NCBI GenBank assembly: GCA_027314705.1
Contig: DAHVAJ010000036.1
Coordinates: 16,806 to 80,805, forward strand
Source: Acidimicrobiaceae bacterium
GTDB taxonomy: Bacteria > Actinomycetota > Acidimicrobiia > Acidimicrobiales > RAAP-2
Length of the DNA stretch: 64,000 bases
Reading direction: 5' to 3'
In this document: positions 52,854 to 61,945 of the stretch, piece after piece
Position numbering within the stretch: position 1 is the stretch's first letter
How the letters are laid out: every line of letters begins with the position of its first letter
The notes under the pieces: generated by a model
Databases searched by the model: none
The model's input: only the letters and a program-made list of their open reading frames with translations
Told to the model about the DNA's origin: nothing
Program-made: the position numbers and the translations under genes

Positions 52854-53438
52854 GTGACGGTGGACCTCGAGCACGCGAGCGACGCCAGCATCGTCGTGGC
52901 CGTCGGCCGGTGGCACGAGCCCGCCCTGGCCGAGCTCTACCGCCGCCATGGCGGTGCCGTCCACGCGCTGGCCCGGCGCATCCTGCGCAGCGAGGCCTCC
53001 GCCGAGGAGGTCACCCAGGAGGTGTTCCTCGACCTCTGGCGCCACCCGGAGAAGTTCGACGCCCAGCGGGGCACCCTGCGCTCGTTCCTCCTGGCCCGGA
53101 CCCACGGCAAGGCGGTCGACGTGGTCCGTTCGGAGGAGTCCCGCCGGCGCCGCGAGGAGCGCCTCAGCCGCGAGACCGCGACGGCCGCGTACGACATCGA
53201 CCACGAGGTGTGGGACCTGGCCGTCGCCGAACAGGTGCAGGCCGCCCTCGACGCCCTTCCCGACGAGCTCCGCCAGCCCATCGCCCTCGCCTACTTCGGA
53301 GGGCATACCTACAAGGAGGTGGCCGTCCTGCTCGGGGCGCCCGAGGGAACGGTCAAGAGCCGCATCCGGTCGGGTCTCGGCCGGTTGCGGACCGGCCTCA
53401 CCGAGCGGGGCGTGTCCCCGGCGGGGGCGGGCCGGTGA
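52854..53438 (+). CDS. ECF-family RNA polymerase sigma factor
   Basis: The protein is 194 aa. Region 2 includes FAELYRRHG-like LAELYRRHGGAVHALARRIL and EEVTQEVFLDLWRHPEKFD. Region 4 includes LPDELRQPIALAYFGGHTYKEVA and APEGTVKSRIRSGLGRLR (parts). The pattern resembles SigK/SigL-type ECF factors paired with RskA-type anti-sigma proteins. The GTG at 52854 follows TACCCT by 3 nt. The downstream anti-sigma gene overlaps by GTGA. Its regulon is unknown. Confidence 0.93.
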   Translation: MTVDLEHASDASIVVAVGRWHEPALAELYRRHGGAVHALARRILRSEASAEEVTQEVFLDLWRHPEKFDAQRGTLRSFLLARTHGKAVDVVRSEESRRRREERLSRETATAAYDIDHEVWDLAVAEQVQAALDALPDELRQPIALAYFGGHTYKEVAVLLGAPEGTVKSRIRSGLGRLRTGLTERGVSPAGAGR

Positions 53439-54253
53439 GCGGGCCGGTCCCGGATCCGGGACACCAGGAGATCCAGGGGCTCCTCGGCGTCTACGCGCTC
53501 GACGCCGTGGATCCGGCCACGGCACGCCTGGTCGAGGAGCACCTCTCGGACTGCCTGCGGTGCGCCGCCGAGGTCGCCCAGCACCACGAGGTGGCCGGAC
53601 TGCTGGCCAACTCGGGCGGTGCCGCGCCGGACCAGGTGTGGGACGGCATCGCGGCCCGGCTGGACGGCCCGGCCGACGGGTGGGACCGCCTGGCCGCCCG
53701 CCTCGGCACCGAGGCCGCCCGGGAGACCTCCGGCCCCCGCCCCGGTGCCGCCCGCCTCCGGAGATCCGGGCGTCAGCGGTGGGCGACGGCCGCCGCCGGC
53801 CTGGCCGCCGCGGCCGCCGCGTTCGTGGCCCTGGTCCTCGGACTCCAGGTCGGCCACCTCCATTCGCAGGTCCGCGCCCTCCAGGCCACCCCGCACCTCT
53901 CGGCCGCGGAGCAGGCCGCGGCGGCCGACCCGTCCACGCTCCGCATCCCGCTGCGTGCGTCGACCGGGACCCGCCGGGCTCCACCGGCCACGGTGGTGCT
54001 CACCGCCGACGGAACCGGATTCGTGGTCAACGGCGACCTGGCCGCCCTGCCCGCCGACCAGACCTACCAGCTCTGGGGCGTGCTCGACGGTCGCACCGTC
54101 TCGCTCGGGCTCCTCGGCGCCCGTCCGACCGTCGTGCCGTTCAGCGTGGCCGGCGGTGGGGCGGTCCGGGCGTTCGCCATCACCGCCGAACGCGCCGGCG
54201 GCGTGGTGCAGTCGACCCACCAGCCGGTGGCGGCCGGCGTGGTCCGGGCGTGA
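53435..54253 (+). CDS. Anti-sigma-K (RskA-like) membrane protein
   Basis: The protein is 272 aa. The N-terminal EEHLSDCLRCAAEV is a HxxxCxxC zinc-type anti-sigma motif (about residues 32-45) that would bind the sigma factor. One membrane helix follows (about residues 115-135, AAAAFVALVLGLQVG). The extracytoplasmic RskA domain has PADQTYQLWGVLDGRTVSLG and AFAITAERAGG. It would hold the ECF sigma factor until a membrane signal triggers proteolysis. The start overlaps the sigma gene (GTGA). Confidence 0.9.
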   Translation: MSGPVPDPGHQEIQGLLGVYALDAVDPATARLVEEHLSDCLRCAAEVAQHHEVAGLLANSGGAAPDQVWDGIAARLDGPADGWDRLAARLGTEAARETSGPRPGAARLRRSGRQRWATAAAGLAAAAAAFVALVLGLQVGHLHSQVRALQATPHLSAAEQAAAADPSTLRIPLRASTGTRRAPPATVVLTADGTGFVVNGDLAALPADQTYQLWGVLDGRTVSLGLLGARPTVVPFSVAGGGAVRAFAITAERAGGVVQSTHQPVAAGVVRA

Positions 54254-54266
54254 GCCGCCGCCGGGC

Positions 54267-54956
54267 TCAGGTCCGGTGGACCTGGCGAAGTCCGGCCCAG
54301 GCGAAGTCGGCCAGGCGTCTGGCCAGTTCGTCGGCCTCGATCCGCCGGGAGGCGTGGTCGGGGAGGGGTCGGTCGGGTCGGTCGCGGTGGGTGTCCAGCC
54401 AGTGGCGGCTCGCCCCCTCGGCCATCCCCACCACGGCGTGGGCCAGGAGCAGCCGGTGGGCCGGATCGAGGCCGGCGTCGATCAGCGGGTCGATGGCCTG
54501 GGCGATGGTGTCCTCCACCTGCCGGAGGGCGGCGCCCAGCTCGGGATCGTCAGGCGTGTCCCGCCCGTAGAGGAGGCGGAAGGCGTGCTCGCTGTCGACC
54601 ATGAGGGCGAAGTAGGCGGCGAAGCCCAGCTCCACCTGCTGGCGCGGGCCCTCCGCCGCCGCCGTCGCCTTCACGATGCGGTCGATGAGTCCCTGGGCCA
54701 CGCCGTCCATCAGTTCGAGGTAGAGGGCCCGCTTCGAGGCGAAGTGCTGGTAGAGCAGGGGCTTGGTGACGCCGGCCGCCTCGGCGATGTCGTCCATGGT
54801 GGTGGACGCGTACCCGTGGCGGGCGAAGAGGGCGAGGGCCTCGTCGAAGAGCTGGCGCCGCCGGGCGTCGGCGGTGAGGCGACGGGTCCCGGTCCGCGCC
54901 GGACGGGCCGCCGAGCCGTCCCGGTGCGCGGCGGCCGGTGCGGGCATGGCGGCCAT
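54267..54956 (-). CDS. TetR-family transcriptional regulator
   Basis: The protein is 229 aa. The N-terminal helix-turn-helix is typical: RRRQLFDEALALFARHGY, TTMDDIAEAAGVTKPLLYQHFASK (part). The C-terminal ligand domain is unremarkable. ATG 54956 is used (54947 also possible), leaving a 20-residue Ala/Arg-rich tail before the HTH. It lies 38 bp after the glycosyltransferase stop on the same strand. Targets unknown; the GTTACC...GGTAAC site at 50253 is a candidate but nothing ties it to this protein. Confidence 0.9.
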   Translation of the reverse strand: MAAMPAPAAAHRDGSAARPARTGTRRLTADARRRQLFDEALALFARHGYASTTMDDIAEAAGVTKPLLYQHFASKRALYLELMDGVAQGLIDRIVKATAAAEGPRQQVELGFAAYFALMVDSEHAFRLLYGRDTPDDPELGAALRQVEDTIAQAIDPLIDAGLDPAHRLLLAHAVVGMAEGASRHWLDTHRDRPDRPLPDHASRRIEADELARRLADFAWAGLRQVHRT

Positions 54957-54973
54957 GGTAGTCCCGGCGCCCG

Positions 54974-54991
54974 CCCCGGCCCGGGCCGGGG
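54974..54991. repeat. 18-bp perfect GC palindrome between glycosyltransferase and TetR genes
   Basis: CCCCGGCCC-GGGCCGGGG is self-complementary and lies 4 bp past the glycosyltransferase stop. It could fold as a stem at the mRNA 3' end, but there is no U-tract, so terminator status is uncertain. Confidence 0.4.
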
Positions 54992-54994
54992 GGG

Positions 54995-56056
54995 TCAGAG
55001 CTCGGGCAGGCAGGCGGCCAGGCGGTCGGGCAGGTCCTCGAGGGCGAAGTGGGCCCGGGCCACGGCGCGGTTGCGGTCGAGCAGCGCGGCGTCGGGCTCC
55101 CGCAGCCAGGCGTCGAGGAGACCGGTGCCGTCCAGTCCGAACCACCGGAAGCCGAAGGCGGCCAGCTCGGCGGCGACCGGGTAGGGGCCGATCACGAGCG
55201 GCCGGAGGTGGGTGGCCGACTCGACGCTGGGATTGCCGAACCCCTCCCACGTCGAGGGGAGGGCCACCACGTCACAGGCCGCGTAGGCGTCATCGACCGG
55301 CGCCTGCGCCCACCCGCCGGGCAGGCCCCGTACCACCGGGCACGGGGCTGCGGCCACCAGCCGCTCGAGCTGGGGTCCGTAGCCGTCCTCGGCCGGGCCG
55401 AGCAGCCAGAAGGTGGCGCCGAGGTCGGCCGCTGCGGCCATCCCGGCGCCCACGTTCTTGCGAGGCAGGGCCCGGGTGGGCTGGAGGACGAGCCGGTCAC
55501 CGGGCCCGACGCCGAGCGCCGTCCGCAGCGCCTCCCCGGTGGCGCTCCGACGGGGCAGGGGTGCGCCCGGGCCGTCTCCCCGCTCGGGGACGGCGAACGC
55601 GTTGTAGAGGCACCGAGCGGCGATGCCGTGCCCGGCCAACTGGCGGCGGCTCAACTCGTTGATGGTCACGTGGCGCCAGCGCGGGTCGTCGGGCGGCGGG
55701 GGATGGTCGAGGAACTGCGCACGCTGCCAGGGCAGGTCGTGGTGGTGGAGGAGCGCCGGGCGTCCGGCCAGTACCCGGGCCACGGTGTCCCAGGCTGCCT
55801 GGTTGAGCGGGAGCGAGCAGACGTTCTCCACCACGACCAGGTCCGCTCCGGCCAGCGCGTCGGTCAGCGCCCTGGTGTCGGGCGGCTCGGTGGCCCCGAT
55901 GGCCAGCCCCTCGACCACGGCGCCGACCGGGCCGGCACCGGCCACGGTGGTCGTGGCGAACCCCAGGACCTCGAGGGCCCACCGCCACTTCGCCGCCTCG
56001 ACGGCCACGCCGTCAGTGCCGCCGAGGCGGAAGGAGAGCAGGGCGGCGGTGGGGAT
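54995..56056 (-). CDS. Family 4-like glycosyltransferase with probable ATC start codon
   Basis: The protein is about 353 aa. It has the GT-B N-terminal opening (LLSFRLGGTDGVAVEAAKW in part), HHHDLPWQR, QPTRALPRKNV and the C-terminal nucleotide-sugar motif STWEGFGNPSVESA (E-x7-E). It transfers a sugar from a nucleotide donor; acceptor unknown. No ATG, GTG or TTG is in frame where the conserved N-terminus begins. An ATC at 56056 lies exactly 6 nt after a TACGGT hexamer, matching the leaderless pattern of neighbouring genes. The next in-frame GTG (56008) would delete the conserved opening. Start inferred. Confidence 0.82.
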   Translation of the reverse strand: MPTAALLSFRLGGTDGVAVEAAKWRWALEVLGFATTTVAGAGPVGAVVEGLAIGATEPPDTRALTDALAGADLVVVENVCSLPLNQAAWDTVARVLAGRPALLHHHDLPWQRAQFLDHPPPPDDPRWRHVTINELSRRQLAGHGIAARCLYNAFAVPERGDGPGAPLPRRSATGEALRTALGVGPGDRLVLQPTRALPRKNVGAGMAAAADLGATFWLLGPAEDGYGPQLERLVAAAPCPVVRGLPGGWAQAPVDDAYAACDVVALPSTWEGFGNPSVESATHLRPLVIGPYPVAAELAAFGFRWFGLDGTGLLDAWLREPDAALLDRNRAVARAHFALEDLPDRLAACLPEL

Positions 56057-56062
56057 GGCGTC

Positions 56063-56068
56063 ACCGTA
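56063..56068 (-). promoter_or_regulatory. -10-like hexamer TACGGT 6 nt before the ATC start of the glycosyltransferase
   Basis: TACGGT on the minus strand is followed by GACGCC and then ATC (56056-56054). Spacing is the same as for leaderless genes with canonical starts elsewhere in the window. Confidence 0.5.
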
Positions 56069-56096
56069 GCGGGGGCCGACCTGCCTCCCGGCGGGA

Positions 56097-56102
56097 TAGC
56101 GT
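56097..56102 (+). promoter_or_regulatory. -10-like hexamer TAGCGT for the crotonase at 56109
   Basis: TAGCGT ends 6 nt before the GTG at 56109; leaderless layout. Confidence 0.5.
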
Positions 56103-56108
56103 CGGGGG

Positions 56109-57972
<1,864 letters not shown>

Positions 57973-57981
57973 GCCTCCGTC

Positions 57982-58908
57982 GTGGTCCCGGCGGCGATCC
58001 AGGCAGACCCCCTCGGCGTCATGGTGGCGTTCGGCGCCGGAATGCTGTCCTTCCTGTCGCCGTGCGTCCTGCCCCTCGTACCCGCCTACCTGTCGATGGT
58101 GTCGGGGCTCTCCGCGGCCGAGCTCGAGGAGCTGGCCGCGGACCGGGCCACGACGACCGTCCGGGGGGCCCTGCCCGTGGCCGTCGCGGTGGGGGCCCCG
58201 GCCGCGGAGGGCGGACCCGTTGCGCTCCCGGAGGGCCCCGCTCCCGTCGGTGCGACCAAGGCACCCGGCCCCGGCCGGGAGGTGCTCCGTCGGCACCGGG
58301 TGCGTCTGGTCCGCGGCATGCTCGCCTTCGTGGCCGGCTTCACCGTCGTCTTCGTCGCCCTCGGCGCGTCGGCCTCGGCCCTCGGTCGCCTCCTCCTCAC
58401 CCACCAGCGGCCCCTCGAGGTGGCCGCAGGTGTCCTCATCGTGCTCTTCGGCGCCCTGCTCGTGGCCCTGGCCGCCGGGGTGGCCCTGCCGATGGCCGTG
58501 GCCGGGGAGCGGCGGTTCCTGGTCCGGCCCTCGGTGCTCGGCGCCTGGGCCCCCCCGGTGCTCGGCATGGCGTTCGCCTTCGCCTGGACCCCGTGCATCG
58601 GCCCGGTCCTCGGCAGCGTGCTGGCCCTGGCCGCGGGAACCGGCGGATCGGCCACCGGCGGGGTCGTCCTCCTGTTGGCCTACTCGCTCGGCCTCGGCGT
58701 CCCCTTCCTCCTGGCCGGACTGGCCTTCGGTCGCGCCACCGACCTGCTGGCCCGGGTCCGCAGCCGGCTGCGGTGGGTCGACCTGGTGGGCGGTCTCGTC
58801 CTCGTCGCCTTCGGGCTCCTGCTGGCCACGGGCAACGTCGACATCCTCTCGGCCCACATCAGCAGCTGGCTCCGTGACCTGCACCTGAGCCGCCTGTCCA
58901 CCAGCTGA
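57982..58908 (+). CDS. ccdA: CcdA-family transmembrane thiol-electron transporter
   Basis: The protein is 308 aa with about seven membrane segments. The two redox Cys of CcdA/DsbD are present: Cys28 (LSFLSPCVLPLVPAYLS) and Cys205 (AWTPCIGPVLGSV). A roughly 60-residue Ala/Pro/Gly-rich cytoplasmic insertion (about residues 48-105) lies between helices 1 and 2. It moves reductant across the membrane to keep apocytochrome c thiols reduced. GTG 57982 lies 9 bp after gmd. It begins the cytochrome c maturation group. Confidence 0.92.
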   Translation: MVPAAIQADPLGVMVAFGAGMLSFLSPCVLPLVPAYLSMVSGLSAAELEELAADRATTTVRGALPVAVAVGAPAAEGGPVALPEGPAPVGATKAPGPGREVLRRHRVRLVRGMLAFVAGFTVVFVALGASASALGRLLLTHQRPLEVAAGVLIVLFGALLVALAAGVALPMAVAGERRFLVRPSVLGAWAPPVLGMAFAFAWTPCIGPVLGSVLALAAGTGGSATGGVVLLLAYSLGLGVPFLLAGLAFGRATDLLARVRSRLRWVDLVGGLVLVAFGLLLATGNVDILSAHISSWLRDLHLSRLSTS

Positions 58909-58993
58909 GCCCGACCGCCCGTCCGGCGTGCGCCGGTCCGGAGCGGGCCGTCTGGCCCCCGGAGCGGCGCCCCCGTAGCATGGAGGGCCGGCC

Positions 58994-59725
58994 ATGGCCT
59001 CCGTCGTCACCTCCTCCGCCGTCTCCCTCCGCGACGCCGTCGCGCTGTCGGGTCGCTTCCCCCTCCTGGCCGGGCTCGACCTCGAGGTCGACGTGGGCGA
59101 GCGGGTGCTGGTCGAGGGGCCCAACGGGGCCGGAAAGACGAGCCTCCTTCGGGTGTGCGCCGGCCTGGTCCCCCTCTCGGCCGGCACCGTCGCCATCCTG
59201 GGTCTCGACCCCGCCCGCCGCCGCACCGAGGTGCGCCGCCGTGTCGGGATGCTCTCGCACACCACCCATCTCTACGACGACCTCACCGCGGCCGAGAACG
59301 TCCGGTTCGCCGTGCGGGCGGCCGCCGGGGACGTGGCCCGCATCGGTCCGGCCTGCGACCGGTGGGGCCTCACCGGGCGCCTGTCCCGCACCACCGCGTC
59401 CCGGCTCTCGGCCGGCCAGCGGCGGCGCGTGGCCCTCGCCGTGCTCACCGCCCGGTGGCCGGAGCTGTGGTTGCTCGACGAGCCCCACGCCGGCCTCGAC
59501 GCGGGTGCCCGCTCGCTGCTCGACGGCCTGGTCGCCGAGGCCTCGGCCACCGGGGTCACCATCCTCATCGCCAGCCACGAGGCGGGCACGGCCGAGCCCC
59601 TGGCCACCCGGGCGGTCTCCGTGACCGGGGGACGGGTGACCGGTGACCGGCACCTCGGAACCGACCCACCGGGCGCGGCCGGGGCCGACGAGGACCAGCG
59701 GGGACCGGTGCCCCATGTGGCGTGA
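58994..59725 (+). CDS. ccmA: CcmA heme-exporter ATP-binding protein
   Basis: The protein is 243 aa. Walker A is GPNGAGKTSLLRVCAGL, the signature LSAGQRRRVALAV, and Walker B WLLDEPHAGLD, with short CcmA-type spacing. CcmAB with CcmC uses ATP to release heme-loaded CcmE for cytochrome c assembly. The ATG at 58994 is used with GGAGGG upstream and TAGCAT at 58976-58981 as possible -10. The 3' end overlaps ccmB by 11 bp. Confidence 0.93.
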   Translation: MASVVTSSAVSLRDAVALSGRFPLLAGLDLEVDVGERVLVEGPNGAGKTSLLRVCAGLVPLSAGTVAILGLDPARRRTEVRRRVGMLSHTTHLYDDLTAAENVRFAVRAAAGDVARIGPACDRWGLTGRLSRTTASRLSAGQRRRVALAVLTARWPELWLLDEPHAGLDAGARSLLDGLVAEASATGVTILIASHEAGTAEPLATRAVSVTGGRVTGDRHLGTDPPGAAGADEDQRGPVPHVA

Positions 59726-60386
59726 CGCCGCCCTCGTGGCCGGGAAGGACCTGCGGATCGAGGCCCGCTCCCGGGTCGCCCTCTCCCAGGTGGCCCCGTT
59801 CGGCGCGGTGGCCCTGGTGCTCTTCGCCTTCGCCCTGGGGCCGGACCGCACGTTGATGGCCAAGGGCGCCCCCGGGCTCTTCTGGGTGGCCGTCCTCTTC
59901 TCGACGGTGCTGGCCGTCCAGCGGAGCGTCGCCGTCGAATCGGCCGACGGCGCCCGGGACGGGCTGCGCCTCTCGGGCATCGACCCCGCCGGTCTCTTCC
60001 TGGGCAAGGGGGCGGCCGTGGCCCTCCAGCTCGTCGTCCTCGAGGCGCTCCTCGCGGCCGGGGTGCTCTTGCTCTACGGCGCCCGGGTCGAGGTGCCGTG
60101 GCTCATCGCCGTCTCCTGCGTCCTCGGCACCGTCGGCCTGGCCGCCACCGGCACCCTCTACGGCGCCCTCTCCGCCGGCCTGCGGGTCCGTGAGACGTTG
60201 TTGCCCTTCCTCTTCCTCCCCATCGCCGCTCCGGTGCTCCTGGCCGGCACCCGCATCTGGCAGGCGGCCATGGCCGGTGGCACCCCGTCGGACGGCACCG
60301 TCTGGCTCCGCCTGCTCGTGGTGTTCGACGCCGTCTACGTGGCCCTCGGCGTCGTCGTCTACGGACCCATCCAGGAAGCCGCATGA
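59715..60386 (+). CDS. ccmB: CcmB heme-exporter membrane protein
   Basis: The protein is 223 aa with about six membrane segments. VAGKDLRIEARSRVALSQ at the start and the late FLPIAAPVLLAGTRIW are CcmB features, and FSTVLAVQRSVAVE follows the first helix pair. It forms the membrane half of the CcmA ABC complex. The ATG at 59715 overlaps ccmA by 11 bp, and the stop overlaps ccmC (ATGA). Confidence 0.92.
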   Translation: MWRDAALVAGKDLRIEARSRVALSQVAPFGAVALVLFAFALGPDRTLMAKGAPGLFWVAVLFSTVLAVQRSVAVESADGARDGLRLSGIDPAGLFLGKGAAVALQLVVLEALLAAGVLLLYGARVEVPWLIAVSCVLGTVGLAATGTLYGALSAGLRVRETLLPFLFLPIAAPVLLAGTRIWQAAMAGGTPSDGTVWLRLLVVFDAVYVALGVVVYGPIQEAA

Positions 60387-61234
60387 GCGCCCCGCTCCGT
60401 CCCGCACCCGCCCCGCCCGTCGCCGTGGGGCTGCCCCCGCCGCGCCGGGACCGCCCACCCCTCCCGTCCCGGCGGGCCCGTGCCGCGGAGCGGACGGTGG
60501 GCGCGGTCGCCCTGGCGGCCACGGCCGTCACCGTCTGGCTCGGCCTGTGGGTGACCCCGCCCGACCAGGTCCAGGGCAACCTGGTGCGCCTCGTCTACCT
60601 CCACCCGGGCGTGGCCTGGGTCGCCCTCTACCTGGCCTTCGGCCTGGCCGCCGTGGCCAGCCTCCTCTACCTCTGGCCCCGCACCCGCTCGCTGGTGTGG
60701 GACCGGCTGGCCGCGGCCGCCGTGGAAGTGGGCGTGGTCTTCAACGTGTGCACCTTGGTGTCGGGCTCGATCTGGGGCCGGCCGACGTGGGGCGTGTGGT
60801 GGGTCTGGGACGCCCGGCTCACCTCGACCGCCGTCCTCCTCGTGCTCTTCCTCGGCTACCTGGCGATGCGCCGCATTCCGGCCGAACCCGAGGTGCGGGC
60901 CAAGCGGAGCGCCTTCGTGGCCCTCTTCGCCGCCGTCGACATCCCCATCGTGCACTTCTCCGTGCTCTGGTGGCGCACCCTCCACCAGGGCGCGACCGTC
61001 CTCAACGCCAACCTCTCGCCGAAGATCCACGGCTCCATGGCCTGGACCCTCCTCCTCGGCTTCCTCGCCCTCACCCTGGTGTTCGTGTGGATGCTTCTCG
61101 TCCGCTACCGCATCGGCGCGCTGGAGGACTGGCTGGGAGGCGGCGAGCTCGAGCTCGCCCTGGCCGAGCGGCGGGCCGAGGGCGCCCTCCCCGAGGACGG
61201 GAGCACCCCGGCCGAACCCCTGGGGGTGGGCTGA
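60383..61234 (+). CDS. ccmC: CcmC heme-delivery membrane protein
   Basis: The protein is 283 aa with about six membrane segments. The tryptophan-rich WWD loop is clear: WGRPTWGVWWVWDARLTS around residue 132-149. Flanking His ligands are in YLHPGVAW and VHFSVLWW. It loads heme onto CcmE. A roughly 35-residue Pro/Ala-rich N-terminal tail and a Glu-rich C-terminal tail are extra compared with proteobacterial CcmC. The start overlaps ccmB by 4 bp. Confidence 0.94.
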   Translation: MSAPLRPAPAPPVAVGLPPPRRDRPPLPSRRARAAERTVGAVALAATAVTVWLGLWVTPPDQVQGNLVRLVYLHPGVAWVALYLAFGLAAVASLLYLWPRTRSLVWDRLAAAAVEVGVVFNVCTLVSGSIWGRPTWGVWWVWDARLTSTAVLLVLFLGYLAMRRIPAEPEVRAKRSAFVALFAAVDIPIVHFSVLWWRTLHQGATVLNANLSPKIHGSMAWTLLLGFLALTLVFVWMLLVRYRIGALEDWLGGGELELALAERRAEGALPEDGSTPAEPLGVG

Positions 61235-61413
61235 TGGGCTACGTCGACGCCGGCTACGCCTTCGTCCTCTCGGTGCTCGCCCTCTACGGCGCCCTCCTCG
61301 TCTGGCGCCGGCGCCGGCTGGTCCGGGCCGTCGAGCGGGTGGTGGCCACGTCCGTGCCACCGGGCCCGGGCCCGGCGGCCGCGTCACCGCGCCCGGCCGG
61401 GGGGGGCGCGTGA
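61234..61413 (+). CDS. ccmD: CcmD-like small membrane protein
   Basis: The protein is 59 aa. One membrane helix (about residues 4-23, VLSVLALYGALLVW in part) is followed by a basic stretch RRRRLVRAVERV and a Pro/Ala-rich tail, matching the size and layout of CcmD, which links CcmC to CcmE. Sequence conservation in CcmD is low, so the call rests mainly on position between ccmC and ccmE. The ATG overlaps the ccmC stop (TGATG). Confidence 0.75.
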   Translation: MGYVDAGYAFVLSVLALYGALLVWRRRRLVRAVERVVATSVPPGPGPAAASPRPAGGGA

Positions 61414-61901
61414 CGCTCACCACGCCCGCCCCGCCGGCTGCCACCGGGCCGGGCCCACCGACGCCGCCGGTCCCGTCCCGGCGGGGGGACCACCGCCTGC
61501 GGTACGCCGTGGTCGCCCTGGTCCTGATCGGTGCGTTCACCTTCCTGCTGGTCAAGGGCATCGGCTCCGCCCTCGACTTCTACCTGCCGGCCGACCAGGC
61601 GGTGGCCCAGGAGGCGAGCCTCGGCTCCCGGACCGTCAATCTCGAGGGGGTCGTGGCCCCCGGCTCGATCCGACCCACCCCCTCCGGCGTCGACTTCGTG
61701 GTCACGTCGGGCACCACCCGGCTGGCCGTCCGCAACGCAGGCAGCCCGCCGCAGCTCTTCCAGGCGGACATCCCGGTCATCGCCGTGGGCCACTTCTCCG
61801 GCGGCGTCTTCGTCTCCGACCAGATCCTGGTCAAGCACTCCTCGACGTACATCGCCGAGCACCCCAAGCGGGTCACGGCCCCGAACGGGACGGCCCGCTG
61901 A
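61410..61901 (+). CDS. ccmE: CcmE heme chaperone
   Basis: The protein is 163 aa. A single membrane helix (about residues 31-48) anchors an outside OB-fold domain. The heme-attachment motif VKHSSTYIAEHP has His143 and Tyr147 at the canonical H-x3-Y spacing, rather than the Cys variant known from some other groups. SGTTRLAVRNAG and VIAVGHFSGGVF are typical domain strands. It carries heme from CcmC to CcmF. The start overlaps ccmD by 4 bp. Confidence 0.93.
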   Translation: MTLTTPAPPAATGPGPPTPPVPSRRGDHRLRYAVVALVLIGAFTFLLVKGIGSALDFYLPADQAVAQEASLGSRTVNLEGVVAPGSIRPTPSGVDFVVTSGTTRLAVRNAGSPPQLFQADIPVIAVGHFSGGVFVSDQILVKHSSTYIAEHPKRVTAPNGTAR

Positions 61902-61945
61902 TGGCCGGACCGGCCGAGGCGCCCCCCGGGGCGACCCGACGGTGA
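61901..61945 (+). CDS. 14-codon mini-ORF bridging ccmE and ccmF
   Basis: It starts with an ATG overlapping the ccmE stop (TGATG) and ends with a TGA overlapping the ccmF GTG (GTGA). It encodes a short Ala/Pro/Gly peptide. It may only pass ribosomes on to ccmF; whether it is translated is unknown. Confidence 0.3.
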   Translation: MAGPAEAPPGATRR

